Source: JBHEKP01 sp041859375
GTDB lineage: Bacteria > Hydrogenedentota > Hydrogenedentia > Hydrogenedentales > CAITNO01
Assembly: GCA_041859375.1 (NCBI GenBank)
Contig: JBHEKP010000371.1
Coordinates: 1 to 5,747 of the forward strand
Direction of reading: 5' to 3'
Length of the DNA stretch: 5,747 bases
The notes beneath the pieces are model-generated. The model saw only the letters and a program-made list of their open reading frames with translations. It searched no databases and was not told where the DNA came from. Each line of letters opens with the position of its first letter. Positions within the stretch are counted from its first letter, which is position 1. Position numbers and translations under genes: made by a program. Shown here one piece after another: positions 1-5,747 of this stretch.

Positions 1-47
1 CGTCCAGATTCACGGCGAATGAGCGGATTCCGCAGCGCATTAATCAT
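1..47 (-). CDS. Start of the next operon gene, probably cmr6 (truncated by window edge)
   Basis: After cmr5 two overlapping starts remain open to the window edge. ATG at 47-45 overlaps the cmr5 end by 8 bases and encodes MINALRNPLIRRESG. ATG at 40-38 shares one base with the cmr5 stop (TAATG) and encodes MRCGIRSFAVNLD. A GGAGGGG and AGGA purine tract lies just upstream in the cmr5 tail and could serve either. The first frame is favoured weakly because its basic, Arg-rich beginning looks more like a RAMP N-terminus, while the second has more G/C in third codon positions. The identity as cmr6, the other 3'-end RAMP, is inferred from the cmr1-2-3-4-5 order, not from recognisable motifs. Confidence 0.5.
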   Translation of the reverse strand, partial: MINALRNPLIRRESG

Positions 48-453
48 TGTCCTGCCCCTCCCCGTCATCATCCCCCTCGATAAGGGTATCGGCAAGACGC
101 TTGTGCCAGTTGAGCAGGAGCAGCACATCGCGGGTGAGAATCATGTACTGGGGCAGCTCAAGCCGGCGGATGTGTCCGGCGAGCCAATGTTTTTGGTTCT
201 GGTGTCCGGTCACGAGCTTGAGCGCATCCAGTTCGGATTGAAGATGCTCCAACAGGAGATGATACTGCCCTTCGCGCTGTCCCCTGGCCTCCATGAAGGC
301 CACTGTCTGCATGAGGCCGGAGGTGCGCAGCAGGCTGCCGGACCTTTTGCAGAGGCCCTTGTACTTTTTTGCCAGTGCCTCTTTGCTGTTGGCCACGGCG
401 GCCACGTTGTTATAGACGGCCGTTGAAAACCGCTGGTTTTTGCTTTGCAGCAT
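40..453 (-). CDS. cmr5: Type III-B CRISPR small subunit Cmr5
   Basis: Cmr5 is the small all-helical subunit that lines the Cmr4 filament and helps position the target RNA. It has no enzymatic role. The 137-residue product carries the family core RSGSLLRTSGLMQTVAFMEARG (two parts: 37-46 and 47-58), where Cmr5 proteins have a conserved hydrophobic helix ending in E-x-R/K-G. Later comes a second helix, YMILTRDVLLLLNWHKRLAD. The C-terminus is a strongly acidic tail of Asp, Glu and Gly (126-137), which is somewhat unusual but not unknown for a small subunit. The start at 453 is preferred over an upstream in-frame ATG at 561. The longer form would overlap the end of cmr4, whereas 453 has a G-rich ribosome-binding site six bases upstream and begins where family similarity starts. 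Its TAA is overlapped by the next gene. Confidence 0.93.
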   Translation of the reverse strand: MLQSKNQRFSTAVYNNVAAVANSKEALAKKYKGLCKRSGSLLRTSGLMQTVAFMEARGQREGQYHLLLEHLQSELDALKLVTGHQNQKHWLAGHIRRLELPQYMILTRDVLLLLNWHKRLADTLIEGDDDGEGQDND

Positions 454-459
454 TGGTTG

Positions 460-468
460 CCCCCCCTT
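460..468 (-). promoter_or_regulatory. G-tract ribosome-binding site of cmr5
   Basis: The minus strand reads TAAGGGGGGGCAACCAATG. The cmr4 stop TAA runs straight into seven Gs (466-460), six bases before the cmr5 ATG. It is the only G-rich pairing site available for cmr5 and differs from the GGAGG type used by cmr1, cas10 and cmr3. Confidence 0.6.
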
Positions 469-1366
469 AGTTGGCCGCGCCGGAGAAGCGCAGTGTGGCC
501 ATGCCGCAGCCGGTGGACGCGTTGCCGCCGATTTGCAGATGGCGGGTGTCCCCGGCCACAAACTTCATGATGTCGTCCGGGGTGAAATTTCTGTGCTTGC
601 CCCGTCCGGCGTCGGCCATCACAAGTCCGGCCATGATGCATTCGGACGGCACTGTTTCCATGTACCACAGGGCGCCCCGGGCGACAGTGCCGGTTTCCCC
701 GTCAATGCGGATATGAGCCTGCACGGGGAGGGCGGTTTCGCAGAGGAAGTTGAGCACGTTGTCGTCCACAATGAGGAAGCGCTCCCTGAAAAAGGCGCAT
801 CCCTGCGGGTCTTCAGCGCCAAAGACTGCGCCGGAAATGAAATCCGCCCATTCCCCGGCGGCGGCGGCCATGTTGGCTTCCGTGGTGAGATCAAGGTCCT
901 CAAGGAGTGCGGCCTTGTCTTGCACCACCCTCGAAGCCTCGGGCGCGGCGCAGTGGTAATGCTCCCGCGCGCCCGGGTTGAAGACGGGCAGCGCAGGGAT
1001 TCCGGTCAACCCCGCCCTTTCGGCAAGGCCCCTGAACATGTTCAGCGTGTAGGGTGAGGCCACCCAGGCAAAGGTGCCGAAAAAACTGCGCACGGGCAGG
1101 CAGATCAGGCGCGCGTCGGTGATGGCGGCGCTGGAGGCGCTGTCCACGCAGTCGCTGCCTTCCGCGCCGAATGCGGCGGTGAGCAGGTTTTTGTCCGCGC
1201 CCCCCGACAGTGCGTCGCGCAGGACGCCCTTGATGGAGGAGCCCGGCACATAGGGGTGGCCGGACACGGCATCGCGGGCGGTGGGCAGATCGATGTCGCT
1301 CAGGCCCTGGCCGATGCCGCAGTGCAGCGGGGTGATGGTTTTCAGAAAGAAGAGCTTCGTTTTCAT
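467..1366 (-). CDS. cmr4: Type III-B backbone RAMP protein Cmr4, target-RNA nuclease
   Basis: Cmr4 is the repeated Cas7-family subunit that forms the filament along the crRNA and cuts bound target RNA at 6-base intervals. The 299-residue product has TITPLHCGIGQG (10-21), then DIDLPTARD (24-32) and VPGSSIKGVLR (40-50), FPVRS-like LPVRSFFGTFAWVASP (90-105), and the C-terminal LQIGGNASTGCGM (277-289). All are classic Cmr4 blocks. Asp26 and His15 fall at the same numbers as in Pyrococcus furiosus Cmr4, recalled from memory; Asp26 is the catalytic residue there, so RNase activity is predicted. The ATG follows the cmr3 TGA by 16 bases, with AAGGGG (1381-1376) nine bases upstream as a moderate ribosome-binding site. 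The TAA is 13 bases before cmr5. Length is typical and nothing looks broken. Confidence 0.97.
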   Translation of the reverse strand: MKTKLFFLKTITPLHCGIGQGLSDIDLPTARDAVSGHPYVPGSSIKGVLRDALSGGADKNLLTAAFGAEGSDCVDSASSAAITDARLICLPVRSFFGTFAWVASPYTLNMFRGLAERAGLTGIPALPVFNPGAREHYHCAAPEASRVVQDKAALLEDLDLTTEANMAAAAGEWADFISGAVFGAEDPQGCAFFRERFLIVDDNVLNFLCETALPVQAHIRIDGETGTVARGALWYMETVPSECIMAGLVMADAGRGKHRNFTPDDIMKFVAGDTRHLQIGGNASTGCGMATLRFSGAAN

Positions 1367-1382
1367 GGATCAAATCCCCTTG

Positions 1383-2579
1383 TCAGTTGTTGTTTGCAAC
1401 AAGAAAATCAGCGTTTCCAACAGCGGTGACGCCAAAGCCGTCACACGCCTCCTGGGACCCGTCCGGGCACAGCGATTTCAGCCAGAGCGCGTTGCGCACG
1501 GCCTGGGCCTTGGACGGGTCCTCAAGTTCGACGACATAGATGGAACCGGCCGGGACCAGCTTGCGGGTGGCTTTGGGTTTGTGGCGGGCGTAGTCCCACC
1601 CACTTGCGGCCTGCCAGCCTCCCAGCATGGCGGAGCGAAGGCGCAGTTTGCAGGGAAATCCTTCCCGTGGCGCTCCCCATGGGAGAAGAACACTGTTGTC
1701 CCCGGGCAGCAGCCACTGGGGTGCCCATGCGCCGAAATTGCCCGGAGTGAGCAGCTGCAGCCGCAGGTACCGGGCCGTTTCGGAAATTGCGGGCGCGGTT
1801 GGCGCGGGCAGGGAAAGCGCTTGGACGTTCGCAGTGCGGCGTTCCCCTCCAAGATGAATCAGGCCGCCGCCTTCTTTGCCGTCAAAGGAGCAGGCGATGC
1901 CGTATTCGATAAAAGCAGCCCCCCCCTTTCCGGAGACCTTGCGCTCAAGGCGGACGCCGCCCGAGGCGAACAGTTTTCCCTCGGCGGCGGTGAAGGTTTC
2001 CGCGTCGATGCCCACATGCATGCGGATGTCCTGCGGGGGCAGGGGCAGGCCCAGGCCCTCCTTGGAACCATCCGCCAACGAAACAGCGCCCTTCTCCCAC
2101 CATGCGCGGGCGGAAGCGTCATTCCAAAGTTCGGGAACTCCGGGGGCGGGTTTTCCCTTGGCCCTTGTGATGGGGTAAAGCCAGTCTTTCCAGGGCAGGT
2201 CACTGCCCTCGCCGGCCATTGGCGGGGACAATGCAAACCGGGCAACGGTGATTTTTCCATTGTCCCCGGGGTCCTGGACAATGATAGCGTCGGCGGGGCG
2301 GGGAAAGTAATACTGCCATTCGCCGCCTGCGGGGCGGCAGACGGGCAGCATCCACTCCAGGGGCATGGCAAGCGCGGCGGCAATGTTTTCCCTGCGCCGG
2401 GGGTTGGCGCGGTCAAAGAAGTCCGCAGACCGGGCGAAGCCCTCGCGGGTGCGCAGGGCGCCCGCCACGGTGTTGGGCATGGGCCATTTGTGCAGCCCGC
2501 CCGAGTAACGTCCAAAATCGCCGAAGGGGCGCGCGTCGCGGAACATGAGCGCGTTCGGGCTTGTAATCAGCAGGTTCAT
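1383..2579 (-). CDS. cmr3: Type III-B CRISPR RAMP protein Cmr3
   Basis: Cmr3 is a Cas5-like RAMP that pairs with Cmr2 and holds the 5' repeat-derived tag of the crRNA. The 398-residue product starts with the diagnostic SPNALMFRDARPFG (7-20). This is followed by PMPNTVAGALRT (33-44). Near the C-terminus are LVPAGSIYVVEL (341-352) and the glycine-rich ACDGFGVTAVG (378-388), where Cmr3 proteins have a conserved G-rich end. Length is ordinary. The ATG is 2 bases after the cas10 TAG and is preceded by GGGAGGAA at 2595-2588, eight bases upstream, inside the end of cas10, so translation is probably coupled. The gene is among the most GC-rich parts of the window, which explains the long open frames opposite it. 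No frameshift or missing motif is seen. Confidence 0.96.
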   Translation of the reverse strand: MNLLITSPNALMFRDARPFGDFGRYSGGLHKWPMPNTVAGALRTREGFARSADFFDRANPRRRENIAAALAMPLEWMLPVCRPAGGEWQYYFPRPADAIIVQDPGDNGKITVARFALSPPMAGEGSDLPWKDWLYPITRAKGKPAPGVPELWNDASARAWWEKGAVSLADGSKEGLGLPLPPQDIRMHVGIDAETFTAAEGKLFASGGVRLERKVSGKGGAAFIEYGIACSFDGKEGGGLIHLGGERRTANVQALSLPAPTAPAISETARYLRLQLLTPGNFGAWAPQWLLPGDNSVLLPWGAPREGFPCKLRLRSAMLGGWQAASGWDYARHKPKATRKLVPAGSIYVVELEDPSKAQAVRNALWLKSLCPDGSQEACDGFGVTAVGNADFLVANNN

Positions 2580-2581
2580 GA

Positions 2582-4306
2582 CTATTCTTCCTCCCTGTTC
2601 AGTTCCGTGCCTTCGGCCCTGGCCTTGCTTTCGGCAAACTGCCGGGCCACCACAAGCTCGTCGGACAACTGCCGGATGGTGCCATAGTCGCTGAGCAGCG
2701 TGGCGAGTTCCGCACTGCTGGCGTCGTCAAGGCCCTTCCGCTTCAGCACGCGCAGCAGTTCGGCGGCGGCGGCGTTTCGCGGGGCGGCACCATCCCATGC
2801 CAGCGTTTCACCGCACTGGGCCGACACGGCGCGGAGCTGGTATCCAAACCTTCCGGGCAGCTTGCCCTCCGTGTACATTTTCACAAACTTGCCAAGGCGC
2901 GCGGGCATCCCGTCCCATTTGCCAAAGAGATGCATGCCCCGGTGCTGGCGCTTGTTCTGGTACACGGCCAGCGCGTCGCGCCCGCCCTTTTCCTTTGCGT
3001 CCTTTTCCGCGGCGCGGGCCTGGGCGAAGATTTCCGCCAGCGACTCGCTGTGGTGGGTGACCACAAGCCCGGCGGAAAAGGTGGGCGTCTGCCCGGCGCG
3101 GCCGGCGCAGGCGGCGCGCATGATCTCCACGAAGGCGTTGCGCACCGCAATGGCGCAGTTTAGCGCGGTGTGCATGGGCAGGTAGGCCATCACGTCGTCG
3201 CCGCCGCTGTAAATCAGCTCGCCATCGTGCCCCTTCACAATCTTCCGGGCTTCCCCGGCAAAGCGGCTCAATTCGGCGGAAAACTTCCTGTGGTCTTCCA
3301 TGCTGTTCATCCCGTCAAGGGCGATACCCATGTGATCGCCGTCGCCGAGCAGGAAACACAAATAGTTTTCCGGTTCCCCGTACTTTTTGACGAATCCTCC
3401 CGCCTTAGCCTGGAGTTCCAGCGCGTACCTGTGCTTGTCAGGGTCCCCCTTCACATCGCCCACAACCGCGTCCATGCGGCCCCTGTAGAGGGGTTCCGGC
3501 CAGGATATCTCGTTTTCAAGATACGCCTTGATGAGCCCGCGGCATTCCGATTCCAGCGTGGCGTATTCGCCGGCCATTTCAGGGTTGTTTTCCAGCCGGG
3601 CCAGACTGGTCCGTGCGGCCATTTCGATCAGGCTGTCAAAACGGTCCGCCTTTTGGAAGGAGGCCATGCGCTTGATGAACCCCAGGGCGTCCAAATGTTC
3701 CTTTTCACGGATGAGGCCGCGGGAGCACTTTGCCGCGCCCTCTTTCAGGACGGTCTCGCGGATGCCGTCCAGCGAGGACTTGAAAAGGCCGTCACCATTC
3801 CAGGCGGGCGCGGCAAAGGTGCGCGCGCATTTGCGGGCCGACATGAGCCGCTCCACACGGTCCCGGGCCTGCTTGTAGTCGCCGTTCAGGGGGGTCCAAA
3901 CGGCAAAGAACTCGCCCAGATCTTTTAGTTGCGCCTGGAAACGGGCCTCGTCCAGTATACCCCCGGAGTTGCATTCCCGGCGGGCGGTTTCCGCGTTGTT
4001 CTGCCAGAAAGCGGCCACCGCGTCCCGCATCTTGGCGCACAACACTGCGGGATCGAGTCCGGCGGGCGAGGCGGCCATGATGCGATTTACCACGTTCAGG
4101 CTGCTTGAAGGCGCCAGCTCTTTGTCCGGGGCGGCGGGTGCGGGAAAGATCAGTTCGCATCCCTCGCTGTGCAGCACCCGCGCCACCGACTTGGACAGTT
4201 CGGAAAGGCAGTCCGAGCCGTACCAGATGTCGCGCACCTTGCGGCCCGCCGCGATGAACTCCTGCACCGGCCCAACCGCCGCAAGGATGAGATGTCCATT
4301 TGTCAT
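2582..4306 (-). CDS. cmr2: Cas10/Cmr2, HD-less, GGDD cyclase motif intact
   Basis: Cas10 is the large subunit of the type III complex. On target RNA binding its palm domain converts ATP to cyclic oligoadenylate. Visible in the 574 residues: an N-terminal Cmr2 block with VGPVQEFIAAGRKVRDIWYG (11-30); a first-palm motif LLGDGDHMG (319-327); the catalytic YSGGDDVMAYLP (366-377, GGDD at 368-371); the following TFSAGLVVTHHSESL (409-423); and ARAAEKDAKEKGG (430-442), typical of the second palm. The usual N-terminal HD nuclease domain is absent. Residue 6 already lies in the segment that follows HD in full-length relatives, and the protein is well short of the roughly 800-1000 residues of HD-bearing Cmr2. 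None of the 11 cysteines forms a CxxC pair, so the usual zinc-binding site also appears lost. The start is fixed by GGAGGTGA seven bases upstream. The TAG is 2 bases before the cmr3 ATG. Cyclase activity is inferred from motifs only. Confidence 0.97.
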   Translation of the reverse strand: MTNGHLILAAVGPVQEFIAAGRKVRDIWYGSDCLSELSKSVARVLHSEGCELIFPAPAAPDKELAPSSSLNVVNRIMAASPAGLDPAVLCAKMRDAVAAFWQNNAETARRECNSGGILDEARFQAQLKDLGEFFAVWTPLNGDYKQARDRVERLMSARKCARTFAAPAWNGDGLFKSSLDGIRETVLKEGAAKCSRGLIREKEHLDALGFIKRMASFQKADRFDSLIEMAARTSLARLENNPEMAGEYATLESECRGLIKAYLENEISWPEPLYRGRMDAVVGDVKGDPDKHRYALELQAKAGGFVKKYGEPENYLCFLLGDGDHMGIALDGMNSMEDHRKFSAELSRFAGEARKIVKGHDGELIYSGGDDVMAYLPMHTALNCAIAVRNAFVEIMRAACAGRAGQTPTFSAGLVVTHHSESLAEIFAQARAAEKDAKEKGGRDALAVYQNKRQHRGMHLFGKWDGMPARLGKFVKMYTEGKLPGRFGYQLRAVSAQCGETLAWDGAAPRNAAAAELLRVLKRKGLDDASSAELATLLSDYGTIRQLSDELVVARQFAESKARAEGTELNREEE

Positions 4307-4308
4307 GG

Positions 4309-5565
4309 TTATTTCACCTCCGTCAGTTTGAGCACCCGTATCAGGGTGTCGTAGGGGGATTCATTCAAGGTGGCCGGATCCTTGCTCAGGGTCAGCCTGT
4401 TCTTGTAATCGTCGGGATGCTCCTCGGGATTAAGCGTTTCTGTCTTAAACCCCTTGAGTTCAATTTTCGTGGGAATCGTTTGGTTCAAAATCAGGCAAAG
4501 TTGCAGCAAGGATCCGTTTGCCAGTTTGACCACCTTGAGGACGACTGGCGAGGCCCACCGATCCTTTCCCACAGGCTGCACAAAATACTTCCCGGAAGGG
4601 TCCCCGGCAGCATTGCGGAATTCAATCTGGACGGGCATCCCGTAGGCGGCGCGGGGAAACCAGTTGCGGGCCTCATGCACCGGCGCATGGTTGTCCGCGT
4701 ATTGGTCAGTGATTCTGCGGATGGCGTCGGGTTCAGGCCAGTGGGAGCGGCCGGGACGATTGGAGTTAATTCCCGGAAGATTCCGTAATTGTCTGAACTT
4801 TTGGTAAGCCACTATCAGGGTGTTCCATTCATCCCACGCATTCCCACCAGTCCCTTTTTTCACGGTCAGTCGGGCGCCCGCCAGTCGGGGGTAAGGCAAT
4901 GCTGAGCCCTGCTGATTCTGTCCGGCGACCAGATTGTCCATGAATGCCTTGATGGAAATTTCGTCATGAAACTCCTTCAACACCTCCGCGCAGTATATGG
5001 AACCGCAGCCACGGCGGGTGCGCGCGCCCACACCGCCAAAGAGCACCCATAACTTGACGGCGTTTCGCACGGACTGCACCTGCTCTTCATCAAGTCCGTT
5101 CATTGAAACAGTCAGGGTGAAATCACATTTGGTGATGCAGACCGACCCGTTTCCACGCGGAATCAATGGGAAAAGTGCATAAATGGGGAAGTTGTTTATC
5201 TGAGTGCCACCATTCCGCACACCATCGCGTGGATGGACAGTCAAATTGCCATAAAAATCCACACTGTGAAACCGGATGGACAGCCCAACCTTGGATGCGG
5301 CACCGGTGGCTCCGAAAATCTCGTTTTCACGTTCCCGCAGTTTTTTAGGGTCCGGGATGTCCTGCATGGTCCGCCACCAAAAGCGAAGGTGTCCCTTGAC
5401 GGAAGACTCCCGCACCGGGCGTTGCGTGTTTGGCTCCCAGCTTTCCGTGTCGCCCCCGAACATGGGGGTTAGCAGGGAAAACTCCCAACTCTCCGTTGTA
5501 AGGCTCCCACCCCCGGTTTGGCTGAATGACACAGTGTCAGTCATTTCAGTTTTTCGCATACGCAT
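4309..5565 (-). CDS. cmr1: Type III-B CRISPR RAMP protein Cmr1
   Basis: Cmr1 is a double-RRM RAMP subunit that, with Cmr6, caps the crRNA 3' end of the Cmr complex in the cytoplasm. The 418-residue product shows the family signatures in order: LLTPMFGGD (31-39), the conserved ESSVKGHLRFWWR block (53-65), EIFG (82-85), the glycine/arginine-rich loop FGGVGARTRRGCGSI (176-190), GRSHWPEPDAIRR (272-284) and FPRAAYGMPVQIEF (303-316). Length is normal for the family. It is the first gene of the operon and its TAA lies 2 bases before the cas10 ATG. The start at 5565 is chosen because GGAGG lies 4 bases upstream. ATGs at 5559 and 5544 are in frame and possible, and family similarity begins only near residue 27, so the first 8 residues are uncertain. 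A longer frame to an ATG at 5610 would bury the ribosome-binding site and is not supported. Parts of this gene are clearly less GC-rich than cmr3. The family call is secure. Confidence 0.96.
   Translation of the reverse strand: MRMRKTEMTDTVSFSQTGGGSLTTESWEFSLLTPMFGGDTESWEPNTQRPVRESSVKGHLRFWWRTMQDIPDPKKLRERENEIFGATGAASKVGLSIRFHSVDFYGNLTVHPRDGVRNGGTQINNFPIYALFPLIPRGNGSVCITKCDFTLTVSMNGLDEEQVQSVRNAVKLWVLFGGVGARTRRGCGSIYCAEVLKEFHDEISIKAFMDNLVAGQNQQGSALPYPRLAGARLTVKKGTGGNAWDEWNTLIVAYQKFRQLRNLPGINSNRPGRSHWPEPDAIRRITDQYADNHAPVHEARNWFPRAAYGMPVQIEFRNAAGDPSGKYFVQPVGKDRWASPVVLKVVKLANGSLLQLCLILNQTIPTKIELKGFKTETLNPEEHPDDYKNRLTLSKDPATLNESPYDTLIRVLKLTEVK
4314..4321 (-). promoter_or_regulatory. Strong ribosome-binding site of cas10
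   Basis: GGAGGTGA on the minus strand (4321-4314) is an eight-base match to the anti-Shine-Dalgarno end of bacterial 16S rRNA. It lies seven bases before the ATG at 4306. It sits inside the last codons of cmr1. It fixes the HD-less start of Cas10, so the short N-terminus is the real one and not a mis-called start. Confidence 0.85.
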
Positions 5566-5569
5566 GTGT

Positions 5570-5574
5570 CCTCC
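5570..5574 (-). promoter_or_regulatory. Ribosome-binding site deciding the cmr1 start
   Basis: On the minus strand GGAGG occupies 5574-5570, followed by ACAC and then ATG at 5565. The 4-base spacing is short. The next in-frame ATG at 5559 would be 10 bases away. The ATG at 5544 has no purine tract of its own. This supports initiation at 5565 or 5559 and argues against the longer frame starting at 5610. Confidence 0.75.
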
Positions 5575-5601
5575 GTACGGGTAAATACACCTGCCGCCAA
5601 T

Positions 5602-5626
5602 GGCCCACAAAGCCCCCGGACGGGCC
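5602..5626 (-). repeat. GC-rich inverted repeat in the presumed cmr leader
   Basis: GGCCC at 5602-5606 pairs with GGGCC at 5622-5626, leaving a 15-base loop. A competing inner stem pairs GCCC at 5612-5615 with GGGC at 5622-5625. The element is a GC island between the AT-rich stretch further upstream and the cmr1 ribosome-binding site. No T-run follows it on the minus strand, so it is not a terminator for that strand. It may be a folded 5' leader or of no consequence. Confidence 0.35.
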
Positions 5627-5630
5627 TAAA

Positions 5631-5639
5631 AATATGACA
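5631..5639 (-). promoter_or_regulatory. Weak candidate extended -10 of the cmr operon promoter
   Basis: The minus strand reads TGTCATATT (5639-5631): a TGn extension followed by CATATT, four of six matches to TATAAT. A run of eight Ts lies about 10 bases upstream. No recognisable -35 box sits at 16-18 bases. If used, transcription would start near 5624 and give a leader of about 60 bases. A second weak option is TTGGAA-17-GATTAA further upstream. Neither is convincing. Confidence 0.22.
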
Positions 5640-5747
5640 CGTCGGGAAAAAAAATTTAGTCCATGAATGACCATACATCGCACCAAAACATTTAATCACA
5701 AAAGCTGGTTTCTCTTCCAAAATAGATAAAACAGACAGAGAACCCTT

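Larger units (their letters stand above)
1..5565 (-). other. Type III-B (Cmr) effector operon cmr1-cmr2-cmr3-cmr4-cmr5-(cmr6)
   Basis: Five complete genes and one truncated gene are co-directional, with gaps of 2, 2, 16 and 13 bases and a final overlap. Two ribosome-binding sites are embedded in the preceding gene. This indicates one polycistronic unit with coupled translation. The subtype call rests on the presence of Cmr1, Cmr3, Cmr4 and Cmr5 together with a Cas10 that keeps GGDD. An inactive cyclase motif would have suggested III-C. No cas6, adaptation genes, array or accessory effector is in the window, so crRNA processing must be supplied from elsewhere. Confidence 0.93.

Noticed and set aside
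40..561. Longer Cmr5 of 173 residues starting at 561
   Set aside because: The extra 36 residues are Pro/Ala/Cys-rich, encoded inside cmr4 in another frame, and outside the Cmr5 family length. The start at 453 has its own ribosome-binding site.
1281..2687. A 468-codon open frame on the plus strand opposite cmr3
   Set aside because: It lies antisense to a well-supported cmr3 and the ends of cmr4 and cas10, has no recognisable domain, and is Gly/Arg/Ala-rich as expected from the reverse of a GC-rich gene.
3221..3229. His-Asp pair in Cas10 (residues 360-361) as a possible HD motif
   Set aside because: It lies a few residues before GGDD inside the palm domain and has none of the surrounding HD-domain histidines and aspartates.
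3170..3928. A 252-codon plus-strand open frame opposite cas10, and a 205-codon one at 440-1057 opposite cmr4
   Set aside because: Both are shadows of conserved genes with intact family motifs, with no similarity or ribosome-binding site that I can recognise.
5645..5677. Possible intrinsic terminator on the minus strand: short stem TGGTC/GGACTA followed by eight Ts
   Set aside because: The stem is only five pairs, including a G-U, with a 7-base loop, and an AAA lies between stem and T-run. It is too weak to call.
5541..5747. Minus-strand frame open from the window edge for 68 codons to a TGA at 5541, as if an upstream gene overlapped the cmr1 start
   Set aside because: The implied peptide has a phenylalanine run from the T8 tract, no recognisable motif, and runs through the leader hairpin and the cmr1 ribosome-binding site. 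It looks like chance, although only the sequence beyond 5747 can settle it.
5581..5747. CRISPR repeats or leader in the intergenic stretch
   Set aside because: No direct repeat of 20 or more bases and no spacer-like periodicity is present.

Overview
The window holds most of a type III-B CRISPR-Cas effector operon (Cmr complex). All of it is on the minus strand and reads from right to left: cmr1 (5565-4309), cas10/cmr2 (4306-2582), cmr3 (2579-1383), cmr4 (1366-467), cmr5 (453-40), then the first codons of a further gene, very probably cmr6, cut by the left edge of the window. The order cmr1-2-3-4-5-(6) is the canonical one. The gaps are 2, 2, 16 and 13 bases, and cmr5 overlaps the last gene, so a single transcript is expected. 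Each gene from cmr1 to cmr5 has a purine-rich Shine-Dalgarno sequence, which points to a bacterium. Much of the coding sequence is GC-rich and codons favour G or C in the third position. I cannot place the organism further from this sequence.

The proteins should form one ribonucleoprotein. Cmr4 is the repeated backbone subunit and carries the target-RNA nuclease site. Cmr5 packs beside the backbone as the small helical subunit. Cmr2 (Cas10) and Cmr3 cap the crRNA 5' end. Cmr1 and Cmr6 cap the 3' end. Conserved family motifs are intact in Cmr1 to Cmr5, and I see no frameshift or internal stop.

The main point of interest is Cas10. It is short (574 residues), begins directly at the region that normally follows the HD nuclease domain, and has no CxxC zinc-binding pairs. 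Its GGDD cyclase motif and the preceding palm motif are intact. This predicts a complex that cuts target RNA through Cmr4 and makes cyclic oligoadenylate, but has no Cas10 DNase. A cyclic-oligoadenylate-activated effector would then be needed, and none is encoded here.

Right of cmr1 (5566-5747) is a short AT-rich intergenic stretch. It holds the cmr1 ribosome-binding site, a small GC-rich inverted repeat in the presumed leader, and at best a weak promoter candidate. There is no CRISPR array, cas6, cas1/cas2, tRNA, rRNA or mobile element in the window. The many open frames on the plus strand are shadows of these GC-rich genes.
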